In this document: one piece after another, positions 38,801 through 51,035 of the stretch
Numbering within the stretch: the first letter of the stretch is position 1
How the letters are laid out: every line of letters starts with the position of its first letter
Source of the DNA: Sphaeramia orbicularis
Lineage: Eukaryota > Chordata > Actinopteri > Kurtiformes > Apogonidae
Direction of reading: 5' to 3'
Length of the DNA stretch: 64,000 bases
NCBI RefSeq assembly: GCF_902148855.1
Contig: NC_043972.1
Location: 35,409,496-35,473,495, forward strand
The notes under the pieces: model-generated
Databases searched by the model: none
Told to the model about the DNA's origin: nothing
What the model saw: only the letters and a program-made list of their open reading frames with translations
Translations under genes and position numbers: made by a program

Positions 38801-41471
38801 ACGCCCTCCAGGTACCTGTCATAAGAATGAAAATAATTATCACCAAATGACATCAGAACACCCAATTTCATATTTTTCCTTGTTGTAACACAACTAAAAT
38901 GTGCTATTTGTTTCTGATCCGGCTGATCTCCCTTTTTTTCAGGGGTGTGAAGATGTGCAGGTGGTTGTTCTCCATAAGGACGTGGGAGTGGGACTGGGCT
39001 TCAGTATGGCAGGAGGTGTGGACCAGAACAAACCAGTCACTGTGAGGAAATACTGTTTCTTTACTTTTACCTCAGACATTTCCAATTATTTTGTCTAATT
39101 TAACTGAACGGTGCACTTGTTTGTACCAAACCGTTTTTGGTTCGGGGCCTTCAATACAATTCGGAGGTGTACCAAACAAATACATTTATCCTATGTGAAG
39201 AACGCAAACACTCTGGAAGCTGGGTGGACACCAGCAGAACCTGTGAGCAGGGTTTCCTCTATATACATTCAGCAGTAGTGAATTCTCAGCGCATGTTAGG
39301 TGTCACTTTCGGTTTTCGGTATGTTGCAGCTTTGTGGCACAAGAGTCCACGGCTTCCTTTACGGCAAAAAGGTTTTTATTTTTTTAACTCAAGTTGGCAG
39401 AATCAATTGTGAGGTGTTCACAAACACTCAGTAAATTACAGGGTTTGCCATAAATGAACATTGAACATTCAAAAATGCATAACATGCGAGGGTCTTTGGT
39501 TCGATACATTTTTTATACATTTTTGGTACAGTGAAGGAAACCAGTGAAAGGGGTTGTAGGGGGGGTTATTTTGTAAATAGATGAGGACTGTGTAAATGTG
39601 CAAATACAGTAATGCAGTGCAGATGAAAAATTCATGTAGCAATTTTTAAAATAGCAGATGTTAGAAATTTTGTTGTAACTTAAGCAATTAATCCAGCGTC
39701 TTGGCTGTTTGACAACAGATGATAAAACACTTCCTCCAACATCCAAACCTGCATTAACATGAGGAATGAGACAAAATACTATTTAAGGCCGACACTTTGT
39801 TACTACTTCAGGTATTAAAAATAGTTTAAATCATTTCTTTCATTTATTCGTATTAGTATTAACATTTAATCATAAATAGTTTGCTATTTTTATAGATTCC
39901 AACCCAGCAGCAGCTTCTCCCATACTATTACATTACTATTACAATTTAATGACACTTTTATTTGATTTATTGTTTCTTTATCTGTTGTCTCCTTAGGTTC
40001 ACAAAGTGTTTCATTCAGGTGTGGCCGCCCAGGAAGGCTCCATACGAGAGGGGGACCAGGTCTTATCAATAAATGGTACAGCTTTAGGGGGTTATGCCCA
40101 CTGGGAGGCCCTGAGGGTCCTGAGACGGGCAAAGAGCCGTGAGATGGGGGTGGTGGTCCTGAAGAGAGGTGGGATTACCACTGTCTCAAAGGGGAGCGTT
40201 TTGACAAATAATCAGGAACCAACACCAACTGAAGACACTGAAACAGGTGAAGTGTTAGGACACGGAGAAGAATTATGTATCACATTGTGAAAAATCGTGT
40301 CTCATGACTTGCTGTGTGTTCTAATGTTTTCGTCAATCTCAGGTGAGTGTGTGTGTGTCCAGCTGGAGAAGAACAACAGGGACCTGGGCTTCAGTCTGGA
40401 GGGAGGAGTAGGCTCCAGTATGGGAAATAAACCACTTTCTGTACAGAAGATCTTCCAAGGTGCGAGCTGAAGTTCAGTCCTTCAGATTTCCATAGAAAAT
40501 GACAGTTGTTAACATTATCACAAAGAAGTATATTTGTGTCTCATGACTTTGCCAAATACACAAAGACAGTGTTTTTCAACCTTGGGGTTGGGACCCCACA
40601 TGGGGTCGCCTAGAGTTCAAATGGGGTCGTCTGAAATTTCTAGTAATTGATAAAATTAAAAAAAAAAAAAACCTTACTAATAAAATATACATGGTGAGTT
40701 GAGAGAGACAATCATAAGAAAATAAAAGACATGACAAACTCTGAAGCTGAAACTGAAGCACTGTGGTACTGTTTATCTTTGAAATGTTCATTGTGGCCGG
40801 TGTAAGATGCTGCAGCTCTTTCATAATTCATAGTTTGACTTATTGTTTGTTCAGTATTAATTTGCAGCCTTGTAAATCCAAGCTGGACTGACTGTACATA
40901 TCCTGACCAAGGAAAATAAAATTCTCACTTTGTGCAGTAATCTACACCTGGCTTTTCTGCCTCCTTCCATAATAATATACATTATAATATACATTATAAT
41001 ATACATTATATAGCCTAAATGCCATCTAAAATGAAGGTTTATTTCCAACATAGTAGCAAACTACTACATGATCAAAAATGAGTTCATTTTAGCCAAAAAA
41101 AAAGTCTTCAGTGGGGTCTTCTGGGGTCGCCAGAAATTTGAGATGTTAAAATGGGGTTACGAGCCAAAAAAGGTTGGGAACCACTGCACTGAGAGAAAAG
41201 ATAAACAAGCTAATGCCCTTATGCCTTTCACAGAAACTGTAGTGTTTGTATGATGTGTAACTCATTTCATAAGATGGACTGAATGTTCCTTTTTTCTTTT
41301 TGCTCAGGAGGTCCTGTTGACAAAGTGTGTCCTGGTGATGAGGTACTGGAGATTGAAGGTTTGAGTGTGGTGGGGATGAGACGTCTGGAGGCCTGGACTT
41401 TGATCCGAAAACTTCCTCCTGGTCCTGTGAACGTGGTTCTGCGCCGATCCTCTAAACACCCGAATACATGA
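35885..41471 (+). CDS. Pro-interleukin-16-like two-PDZ protein (6 coding exons, complete)
   Basis: Exons: 35885-38529 (one 2.6-kb exon, acceptor at 35880), 38616-38811, 38943-39041, 39997-40246, 40343-40459, 41308-41471. All phases agree, giving 1156 residues. Residues 1-945 look disordered: S/R/K/E-rich, with short islands such as [13 protein letters not shown] near 241 and [12 protein letters not shown], and an Asp run near 832. PDZ-A (about 950-1040) has the ligand loop GLGFSMAGG, and PDZ-B (about 1066-1150) has [13 protein letters not shown] with [10 protein letters not shown] after it most resembles the last PDZ of pro-IL-16, and less closely PDZD2. PDZ domains bind C-terminal peptides, so a scaffold role is likely. 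I would not infer cytokine activity. The N-terminal PDZ pair of long pro-IL-16 is absent. Confidence 0.8.
38384..38425 (+). repeat. Coding (GAT)n microsatellite, Asp run
   Basis: Tandem GAT codons inside the large exon of the IL16-like gene encode an acidic run, EDD then E then about nine D. GAT is used almost without exception, so the DNA repeat itself is likely length-variable. Confidence 0.85.
39107..39540. mobile_element. Possible hAT-type MITE in an IL16-like intron
   Basis: Near the left edge is TGTACCAAACCGTTTTTGG and near the right edge GGTTCGATACATTTTTTATAC then TTTGGTACAG. This GGTACCAAA-type pairing is seen at the ends of some fish hAT repeats. No clean target duplication was found. 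Confidence 0.4.
40567..41186. mobile_element. Non-autonomous hAT element (620 bp)
   Basis: It starts CAGTGTTTTTCAACCTTGGG and ends GGTTGGGAACCACTG, with repeated ATGGGGTCG motifs inside each end. The flanks CACAAAGA and CACTGAGA agree at 6 of 8 positions, a decayed 8-bp target duplication. It sits in the intron splitting PDZ-B. It has no transposase. An (ATTATAATATAC)n tandem lies at 40971-41010. Confidence 0.8.
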
Positions 41472-41837
41472 GGATTAATGAAGTGCTTTATGTCAGCTAA
41501 AATTCAGGGAAAGATATTGGAGAAAGTCATAAAACCATTTGATATGAATTAACTGGGGCAGTAGATTTTCCTTTTAGATAATCTATATACAGTAACAAAG
41601 CTAATAGGAAAATAACATTAGTAATCAGGTAGACGGTGTTAACTCTTTCATCTTTATAGATTACATCTACCTCATGGCCCTGGTCATTATTTTATCAGCC
41701 ATAATTCCAGTGCACTGATGAGCTCACACATTTATCATGTTTGACACCTGCAGGAAAAGATAGAATGGCCAAATACAAGCCAGTGATGCGCCACCTGTAT
41801 GGAAAAAATGTTGTTGCACATTAAGTATTATATTGTA

Positions 41838-41843
41838 AATAAA
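41838..41843 (+). terminator. IL16-like poly(A) signal
   Basis: AATAAA about 370 bp after the stop codon. Confidence 0.55.
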
Positions 41844-41859
41844 AGCTAATTGCATTAAG

Positions 41860-43477
41860 AGTTTATATTGATTTTTAATAAATTCTAACTTGCATAAATT
41901 AATGCTTTGATGGTCTTTTGTCCAGCAGATGGAGGCAGAGTGATAAATTACCTTACCAGTAAAGCAGAGTAAGTGTAGTCATCAGCACTAGATAAGAAAA
42001 GATGAGCTCAGATAAGTCAGTGTCATGCATCTTTTATAGACTTAGTCTAATACTCCTCCAAGGTTTATGACGCTTTTATAAATTGCCTCTTTTCCTCTCA
42101 AATCACACATTTAAAAGAGTAAAACTCCAATAAATAAGAGAAATGCATTTTCTTTTAAAATTATACAAAGCTGACATGGAGTATTAGTATTACATCTTAT
42201 CTGTCACTGATTTATTTTCCTGTGACTCTGAAATTTATCAGCAATAACATGGTCCTACATAGCAGTTATTGAGGTTACATAATCCATTAGAGTCCAGAGT
42301 TCAATGAGAGGGGTTGTGGTGAAATCTTTTCCAGGAAATATAACTATTCAAAGCAAAAAATATAATCATTGGTCCACATCAGAGTTGGTCCATCCATTGA
42401 CATATATATTACATGTTTAAAATATCCATTTAAATTTCATATTATTATTTTTATGTATATTTAAGAATGAAAGTAAAAAACAAAAACTAAATCAGAGACA
42501 ATCTCTACTGACAAACAGCAGGACTTCAGATTCTCTTGGAGTTTGATTCCCTGATGAAGACTCTTCAGGATTAAACTATGAATCCTCTAAAAGCGTTTTA
42601 TTTTCCTAATCAGGGAGCCTCAGACTTTGTTCTTATGCAGTTCTGTTCATCCCTGCCATTAGTCATTTGAGACAGTCTTTCTGCCTTTTCTTTGTTTTAT
42701 GTTATTCAGCTCCATCCTTGATGAGCAGCTGATTTTTCTACACATCCATTACTTTGTGCAGTTTTTTGCATTTGACCCAGTGCAGCATTCACTATTAATG
42801 TTTTTTCCTCAATATCTTTTGAGAAATTAATGGAGTAAGAATAGATCTAATTCATGTTTTAAGATTAGCATATTTTGATAAAGAATAACAATGACTGCTA
42901 ATAATTTGTAATGTCTTGATATTAAAGGTTCGGCTTTTATGCACACATTAATATATTTTTTAAATAAATAATTCATCTCAACAAAGGAAAACAAAGGAGT
43001 TTTTTGTTGGAGTTTACTTACAAAATCTAAATTTAATGTTGATTTTAATCTAGTGTAATGTATCCAAACAATAACACATTGTTCAACAAGAAATGGTACT
43101 TTGTAATGGTAATGTGACATTTCTGAGCTTACTTATTACAATGGGAGGAGTAATTATTAAACAACAGGCATAATTAGATGATAGGCTCAGTTCCACAAGT
43201 CCATGACTATTAAAATCAGTGGAGAGGACATCAAAGAACCATCTGTAACTGGCGTACTGAACTATATATAGATTTTCTTTTCAGTTTATATACTCTATAG
43301 TTATGAAGTATGTTGACTAAACTGATTATCTCCTATCACTTAGGTAAATACACAACGTAATCTACATGTTTATGATCTCTGGTCATATAAGCTGCCTCTA
43401 ACATCTGAAGTACATTACGCTGTCTGCACCAGCCAATCGCTTTATGTGACAGTGTAGTAAATGGGTAATAATAGTGT
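41860..43477. other. Intergenic, nothing recognised
   Basis: AT-rich DNA between the IL16-like gene and aqp10, with only short ORFs. Part of 43440-43739 is probably the aqp10 promoter and 5' UTR. Confidence 0.45.
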
Positions 43478-43739
43478 TTGAGCAGCTGTGGAGAAAGAGA
43501 AGACAGAGGCAAGACATTCAGAAGACGTGGACTACAGTTTACACCCTCATATCCTCAGGAAGCTCAAGGTGGCGTCAGTTTTGTTGGATTCTTCAGTAAA
43601 ATCGCTACATTGGCTCCTGAACCTGGACTGACTGACCGAAAACCTGGTCTTCACCTGGTCCATCTGAAGGTAGAGCCAGACCTGAACCAGAGCTGAGTCC
43701 AGCGTGGGATGAGTGGAGAGTTTTCACACAACTCCAGTT

Positions 43740-46700
43740 ATGTCAAAGCTTCGTTTTATGAGAATCAGGAATGCCCTGGTGCGGGAGTGTATGGCCGAGT
43801 TTTTGGGAACTTTTGTGTTGCTGGTAAGTGATTCATGATCCTTTAACCTGGGTTTGATTTGGACTCATGTTGGGTTGAAGCATGTGGAAATGGTTTATAT
43901 ACAGGGGTTGGACAAAATAATGGAAACACCTTAAAAAATCAACAAAATATAATTTAATATGGTGTAGGTCCGCCTTTTGCAGCAATTACAGCCTCAATTC
44001 TCCGAGGTATTGATTCATACAACTTGTGAATTGTTTCCAAAGGAATTTTAAGCCATTCTTCAGTTAGAATACCCTCCAACTCTTTTAGAGATGATGGCGG
44101 TGGAAATCGACGTCTTACTTGAATCTCTAAAACTGACCATAAATGCTCAATAATGTTGAGGTCTGGGGACTGTGCCGGCCATACGAGATGCTCAACTTCA
44201 TTAAAATGTTCCTCATGCCATTCTTTAACAATTCTTGCTGTATGGATTGGGGCATTATCATCTTGAGGTGAAGGTGTTTCCATTATTTTGTCCAACCCCT
44301 GTATATTGGAACTATCTTGTAAAATGGCCCAATTATTCAAAATCTGTGCCAAAGTTACATTTTAAGGACATTTTTTCAGTGAAGAATGCAAGATGAGGTT
44401 GATCTGTATATGCACAGGCTCTTGGGAAAACTTAAACTTGTAAAATGTATGCAATATAGACTATTACACAAAAATGTGTAATAAAACATCTGTAAGATCT
44501 ATGAAATGGTAGTTTTTATGTTAATTTATGAGACAAACACTTGCAGATAATCTGTTAAATGCATGAATGAATCTGCAATCACATGATGTACAAAGCCAAT
44601 CTAAACCTAATCTTTATTAAACCACTTTATCAAACAAAACACTCAATGACAGAAATATTAACATTAATTATTAATGCATCTTTATTCGGATCACTGTGAC
44701 CTGGAAAGCATATATGTGAAAATAATAAATAATTTATTGCCTGTAATGGCTGAATTTATTGTCTGTACACAATTTTATCATTAATTACTGGGACATAAAG
44801 ATACCATAAGATAAAGAAAACTAAGCTGAATCCCAAAGTCGGACTTAACGACAGGTTATAATTAATTACAGTTGAACAAAACTAATTTGGCACTAATACA
44901 TACTTAACCCTTTGACCCAGAAGCTGCTATGACTAGTTTTTACAAGATGTTTGATGACAGTGGGATTGTTCCATTTTTATGATACATATTTTTTTTGGAC
45001 TTCATAGAAAAAGAAATATAAGAATAACAAAGAATAATAAGATGTAAACAAAAGAAAACCATCAGTTCAGATAAGTAAACTGGCATTGATATAAGAGGCA
45101 GAAATAACTCCTATCTGTCAATAATATAACGGCCAGACATAGTTCACTTAGAATCTTAATGGCTATTGTCAAATCTGTCACTTCTGTCATTGTATATTTT
45201 ATTTGTGCTATTATGTTAATATTTGTTATATTTGTATTCATGTTATTGTATGTTGTATATTATACAATGGTGCATTTATTACTTCTTGCATTGTGTTCCG
45301 GCCCTTTGACCCTTTCGTGCATGAATTATGAGACCCTTACTTGAGATTTTTTTCCTGAGTGTTTTTATTCCTCTTTAAGCATAAAAAAAAAACAATGCGA
45401 TTGACATTTTTTTTATGAACCTATTTTTCATGGAGCTACAAAAATGTCCACTCAGCTGGTCACCATGTGTTTAATTTTTGAAGCAAAAAAACATGTATTT
45501 ACTGTCATAGTGTGTGAATACTATGAAATAAAAACATTTTTCATGCAGCTAATCTGGTGTTTTCTCACATTTTATCATACTCTAATACTAGTTATTACTC
45601 ACTTCATGGAGATAATATGCAAAAAAAGAAAAACTTTTTGATTAAGAAAACTTTTAATTACAGTTTAAGAACAATTAGCAATTGATTAATGCCCAATCAT
45701 GTTAGTGCAGATCAGATTTATCAAGAACAGCACAGTTACAGTGATGGTATGAATTACAGTGTATTGGATGGTGCATAAGCGTCCACTGTGTTGGTTGATA
45801 TGGAACTGAAACAACAAAACCCATGAATATCCAAGAGAACAGCTGTAGAATAACTGTCCACTGTAGTGACCAGTATGCATGAAAGGGTTAACTAAGACTA
45901 AAGATTGTTTCTTGTTAAACCCACTGTTATTGTTGCTGTATGTGAAAACCTACTTGCCAATAAACTCATTTCTGATTTAATTCTGATTGTCCCCTAAGAA
46001 CATTTACCCAAAGCTGCCCCATTGTTTCGTCATCCCAACAGTTTCCATCACTTGTTCTATCTACATTTTCACTGTAGGAGTCTGAGTCTTTATCTGTCAC
46101 GATGTCCTCTGTGTCTGCAGCTCTTTGGCTGTTCTGCTGCCGCGCAGGTGAAGACCAGCAGAGACACCAAAGGCCAGTTCCTGTCTGTTAACATGGCCTT
46201 CTCTGTGGGGGTTATGTCAGCCATGTACCTCACCAAGGGCATCACAGGTAAACACCTGAACTTTTCTCTTATTTAAAGTATATTTACTCCCTCTACCGTC
46301 CCTGGAAATATCAATAACACATGAGATTTGCTCCATCTACTGAGTTATTTACTTGTGTCATCATTTCTAATTCCATGTACCTTTACTACCTTTATCATTA
46401 ATTTACTTTGTTACAGTAAGTGAATGATTCTATTGCCTACTTTATTAACATTGTTTTCTTTTGCACGTTTTGTAAAACACCTGGATCACCTCAGGTTAAT
46501 TTTACTTGTGCTACAGAAATACATTTATTTTCACCCAGTTTTCCTTCTGTTTCTGATACTGAACTGAGCACTCTATATTTATCACTCTGTTCTCGGTGTA
46601 GAGACACTGTGTCCTCCTTTTCAAGACATGACTGAGATAATACCTCCCATTCTTTCTTACTCCAGTCCCATGTGAAGCCCCGTTGGCTCACTGCCTTTCT

Positions 46701-48346
46701 TTCACTGCCTCCATCTCCCTGTGTTTTGCTGTAGGTGCTCATCTGAATCCAGCAGTGAGTCTGAGTTTCTGTGTGTTTGGGTCAGGTGCCCTGGGGTCGG
46801 CTGCTGCCCTACTGCCTCTCCCAGGTGCTGGGGGCATATGTCGCATCAGGACTTGTGTACCTGGTCTACTATGGTTTGTCTCTGTGCTACATAAAACACC
46901 ATACCATACCCTGAAACACCCGTATCGCAATGACATCCTGATTGAATAAATGGAGAAACATGATACATTTATTATCTTTGAGCAGTCAGTGAATAGTTTG
47001 CACATCTAATGCAACATCATCAGCCTTTACCTTCATTTGTCACATATACTGCAGACGTGCATTTGCAGAATTGTCTATATCTTTGTCCCAGATGCTATAA
47101 TGGACTTCAGTGGAGGAGTCCTGACTGTTTATGGTCCAAATGAGACAGCATCTATATTTGCCACCTATCCCTCAGAGTTTTTGACTCTGGGCAGAAGTTT
47201 TCTTGACCAGGTCAGTTGAGATGATGTAGAACTTGGGTCAGAACTCTAAGGGCTGTCGTTTATCTGAATTCATTGTAATTTCACATTTATTTGCACATAT
47301 GATTTCATTAGGTAGTAGGCACTGCCATGCTGATGCTGTGCATCCTGGGTCTGGGAGAAAAGAGGAACACACCTGCTCCTGAAGAGCTGATTCCTCCCAT
47401 AGTGGCAGTGATTGTCTTGGGAATCTCCATGTCGATGTCTGCCAACTGCGGTGCTGCGATTAATCCTGCACGGGACCTGGGGCCACGCCTGTTTACACTG
47501 ACTGCAGGCTGGGGCACCGAGGTTTTCAAGTAAGGGTCTTATGTAACATATGCAAAGCACATATGCACAGCAGTAAACAAATACAACTCTCTCATTCTCA
47601 CTGGTCTTTGACCTTTTGTGCCTCAGAGGTTATCAGCATTCAGTCATTTCCATCTTGGTACAATAAAGGCTATCTGCATGTATGTAAGAAGCACATATGT
47701 TATTACTCCACAGGATCAAAGGGCCACCATGTCAGTCAACGTATCGCAGATGATCTGATTATGATTGTGGTCTTCTGGCTTTCTGTAGTTTCACAGCTGT
47801 TTCAAGTTCTCTTACTGATCAATTCTTTTCAATGGTCAGTAATTAAGTCATAAACTTTGGATGTGTTACATTTGAGACATGTTTTTAGCAGCTCTTACCT
47901 TTAGGCTGAGAAGTTAACCACTATTAAATATAACTCACAAAAAATGTTTTTTTTTGCTTTTGTATCAGTTCTTTGCTCTTCTTTGTCTGACAATATGAAA
48001 GCTAATGCTGAAACACATTGTAAATAGTGTTCAATCGAATATGTGCAAAGGAATATTATACATTTGAGTAATCCCCTTATTACATTATTCCTGGGTTGTT
48101 ATGTCTTGTGTTATTTGTATGGATTTACTCTCCAGGTGTTACAACTACTGGTTCTGGGTACCGCTGGTTGCACCACTCATCGGAGGAGTTTTAGGCACTT
48201 TCATGTACCTGATCTTCATTGACTGGCATCTGCCTGACCCAGAGCCCCCTGTAGAACCCTCCAAACTATCTACCATCAGTGACAGCGTCAAGAAGCCCAC
48301 CACTGCATGGGAAAATGAACTAGAGCTAAAGGTTGCACATTTCTAA
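43740..48346 (+). CDS. aqp10: Aquaglyceroporin 10 (6 exons)
   Basis: A plasma-membrane channel for water, glycerol and urea. Exons: 43740-43823, 46121-46247, 46735-46873, 47092-47210, 47312-47529, 48136-48346, about 298 codons. The two pore motifs are present: AHLNPAVS in exon 3 and INPARDLGPRLFT in exon 5, where the Asp after NPAR marks aquaglyceroporins. LTVYGPNETASIFATYP in exon 4 is close to the human AQP10 loop (LTVTGPKETASIFATYP as remembered). Exon 3 is 139 bases where the phases of exons 2 and 4 require 138. TGTGTGTTTGGGTCAGG reads correctly as C-V-F-G-Q-V-P-W only if one G is dropped. So the printed frame breaks in exon 3, from either an assembly error or a real frameshift. AQP9 is the alternative family member, and synteny favours AQP10. 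Confidence 0.88.
43902..44301 (-). mobile_element. Internally deleted Tc1-like transposon (400 bp)
   Basis: 31-bp inverted ends start CAGGGGTTGGACAAAATAAT, flanked by TA at 43900-43901 and 44302-44303. The minus strand (about 44258 down to 43954) retains the transposase C-terminal third: DDNAPIHTA with the second catalytic Asp, then WPAQSPDLNIIEHLWSVLE with the final Glu of DD34E, ending at a natural stop. The deletion joins one inverted end almost directly to the second catalytic Asp, so the HTH domains and first Asp are gone. It lies in aqp10 intron 1. Confidence 0.9.
45310..45887. mobile_element. TTAA-flanked MITE with CCCTTTC(A/G)TGCAT ends
   Basis: The left end TTGA-CCCTTTCGTGCATGA and the right end TGCATGAAAGGG-TTAA are inverted relative to each other, 578 bp in all. 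CCC termini next to TTAA fit piggyBac-type elements. It encodes nothing. It lies in aqp10 intron 1 and is distinct in sequence from the seven-copy family. Confidence 0.75.
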
Positions 48347-48427
48347 GTGTTACTGCAATGACAATGTGTTATTCAGCCTTTGTGACCAATATAGATGAAC
48401 CAGAGATGGAAATATTGTGTTTGAAGA

Positions 48428-48433
48428 AATAAA
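48428..48433 (+). terminator. aqp10: aqp10 poly(A) signal
   Basis: AATAAA 82 bp after the stop codon, just before a (CA)n microsatellite. Confidence 0.5.
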
Positions 48434-48456
48434 TCTGTGTTTAGTCACTGTTGAAG

Positions 48457-48509
<53 letters not shown>
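48457..48509. repeat. (CA)n microsatellite
   Basis: About 25 perfect CA units, followed by a short (GTT)n. Confidence 0.95.
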
Positions 48510-48512
<3 letters not shown>

Positions 48513-50264
48513 TAATTTTTTGTTGTTGTTGTTGTTGAAGTAACAGGTATCTTTTTGTACATGATCAAGCTTGTGACCTCCTTAAACACATTCAGTAGAG
48601 ACTGGTATTGTGTGAAAATGTTGTTTACATTGACGTCTGTATTCCGCACTAAATAATATTGATTTACTGAGTTTTATGTACTATTTATGAAATTAAAAAT
48701 GAATACTAGGAATATAATTTATTAAAATGAATAGAAAGTGTCAGTATCACTCTTGATAATATGTTTATATGACTTAGTCAGGGATTTTTTTTTTTTTTTT
48801 TTTTCAAATATGATTTTTTATAATTTAACAAAATACCTCAGAGTCCACTGAAGTGTTCAGCTACACCACAGAATCTTCAGTTGAGAGGTACAGTATATAT
48901 CAGAACCTGCACGTCTGTCTATTTCTTGCTGCTTCATTGTTTCAACCTTGTATTTTCTGCATTATGGGAGCAGTATTTCTAAAAGGTATAACGTCATGTT
49001 CATAGTCTCTATAATATATATGTATTAAAGCAAGGAATTAAAACTATTTTTCATAAATGTATGCACCGTGTTTTTTCTGTTTTTGTCTAACCTAAAATGT
49101 GTCCAGTAAATCGTAATTTAAAAAGAAAAAGGCTTTTTATATTGTTTTAATTTCTACAATTAAAATTAAATGTTTACTGTTAACTCTCTTCAACTATTTC
49201 TTATTTAATCTGATTTAAGGAATTAAAAACTAAATCTGACTTGATTTACTTTGATTAAGCTTTTCTCTATATTTTCATGCTGTGATGACATGACGGTCAC
49301 AGGACACAAATGTTGTCATGTAAGTGTGACCATCTGTTGATTGTATGTGGGAAGACAAGAGTCAGAGCCTGAGTTTTCAGTGTTGCGCCTGTTTCTGTCG
49401 TCAGTGTTTTCGATTGCTGCAGTCTCTTGAGTACATATGGAATGCACTCAGGAGATGATTGTAAAATAGGTTGATTACACAATGATGATTTGTTTGAGCC
49501 ACAGAATCACATACACAAAGGTCAAGACTGTCTTAAATTGATGGTCTGTACAGTTGTCAAACAACTGTTTGTGACAAGTATTTCACAAGCAACAAGATGA
49601 GAGCAGTAAAGGACAAGACATCATTCTAAATGGTGGCCTAGTTTTTGCTAAAATACTGTAATATTCTCTGAACTTAAAAATACAATACCCATTCATACAA
49701 TACAATACAATACAATCACAATGATGACTGCAAGATGTGCTGATGCTCTAATGTGCTTCTAACCATCAAACAGTCTGGTGTTTTGGTTTTAATCATGTAC
49801 TCTGAGGTTATAATCACTGTCCTCTCTGTTGGCATAATTAAAATAATTACAATACATACAAGGCCCATTTCCTGTTTAAACCAGTAAAAACCAACAAATA
49901 GGGACAACAGGATGCTGGTAGAAGACAACTGCACAACTGTGTAATGTGTCTTCCAAAATTAACATCTTTCATCTGCATCAGGACAGGACATTTAAAATGG
50001 GATCTGTCTTATCCATTATTTATAACCAAGTCTGTCTAGGTTTTGTGTTTAGGGACACTGCCTGTACATCAGATTTAGCTATGTTTGTGTTTTCTGACAG
50101 TAAGCAGTAGCTAAACACATCCTCATGCCAAGCCCATATACATACACGTTAAAGACTGAAGCCGTGTGCTGAACAGCTCAAAGCACATTTAGACACACTC
50201 ACCTTTACACAGAGAAAACAGCACAAAGGGAAACTGAAAACAGCGGAAGCAGCAGCAGAATCTG
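48510..50264. other. Intergenic, nothing recognised
   Basis: AT-rich, with a poly-T tract (48785-48804) and a short (TACAA)n near 49695-49715. No gene seen. Confidence 0.5.
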
Positions 50265-50352
50265 GTTTAGACCAGCTCTAAATGTAAAGTGTCAAGAGAT
50301 ATCTTTTGCTTTGATGTGATGCGGTATAAACAAAATTTGATTGACTGATTTG
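50265..50352 (+). mobile_element. L2-like LINE/SINE 3' tail, second copy
   Basis: Same order as 6742-6838: GACCAGCTCTAAATGTAAAG, then TCAAGAGATATCTTTTG, then GATGCGGTATAAACAAAATT and a short GATTGATTG-like end. Confidence 0.65.
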
Positions 50353-50529
50353 ATCTCCACATCTACACTCTTTAGAACAGTACTCTCAGCAATTTATGAT
50401 CCTCTTACTATCATTACTGTGTAAAAGTAACCTATCATCTCTGAATAGTAAAACACATGTTAAAAAGGGAGTTTACTGTCATGTCTTGTCAAGTGCGTTG
50501 AATTTAGTCATGTTAACGTTTAGTGTTTC

Positions 50530-51003
50530 ATGTCTTGTCTTAGGTGATTCAGTGTTTTGTCCCTGTTTTATGATCAGTCACTTTATGTTAAGTTCGAGTT
50601 GTTCACATTTGGTCCTGTCATGCACTTCCTGTTTTATTTTGTACGCATCTCTTCCCTCTTGTTTCAGACCCTGACTTCCTCCCTTTGTGTGATTTTCCCA
50701 CCAGTGCGATTGTTAGCCCCACCCCTGATTGGTTTCACCTGTGTTCCCCCACCTCATGTACAAATAGTCCCTGTCTCCCTTTATCTGGTGCCAGTTTGTC
50801 TTGTTCAGTCTGTGTGGTCTCATCAACTGTCCCAGTCAGCTTTTTCATGTTCATCAGGTTTGGCTCAGGTATTCTGTAAGGGTTTTGTTTCTTGTAGTGA
50901 TTCTTTTAAGTTGCACTTTGTATCCTCCTTGGGAGCACCTTTTGTTTCATTACATTTGGACTATTGAAATACTTTTGTTCATTTTTTGTGAGTCGTGTGT
51001 TTG
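50530..51003. other. Pyrimidine-rich unassigned segment
   Basis: T- and C-rich with frequent CCTGT, TGTCTTG and GTTTT phrases, ending near GTGTTTGAGTCTGCC. Overlapping frames show no domain. It reads like the transcribed non-coding part of an unidentified fish repeat. Confidence 0.3.
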
Positions 51004-51035
51004 AGTCTGCCAATTTTGCATCAAGGACGTGCATC

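Noticed and set aside
39107-39540. An additional exon of the IL16-like gene between the two halves of PDZ-A
   Set aside because: Exons 38943-39041 and 39997-40246 join in phase and give a continuous PDZ fold, so this interval is intron. It looks like a MITE.
50396-51004. Overlapping plus-strand ORFs of 64-136 codons rich in C, F, L and S
   Set aside because: Several frames are open at once because the segment is pyrimidine-rich. Listed only as an unassigned segment.
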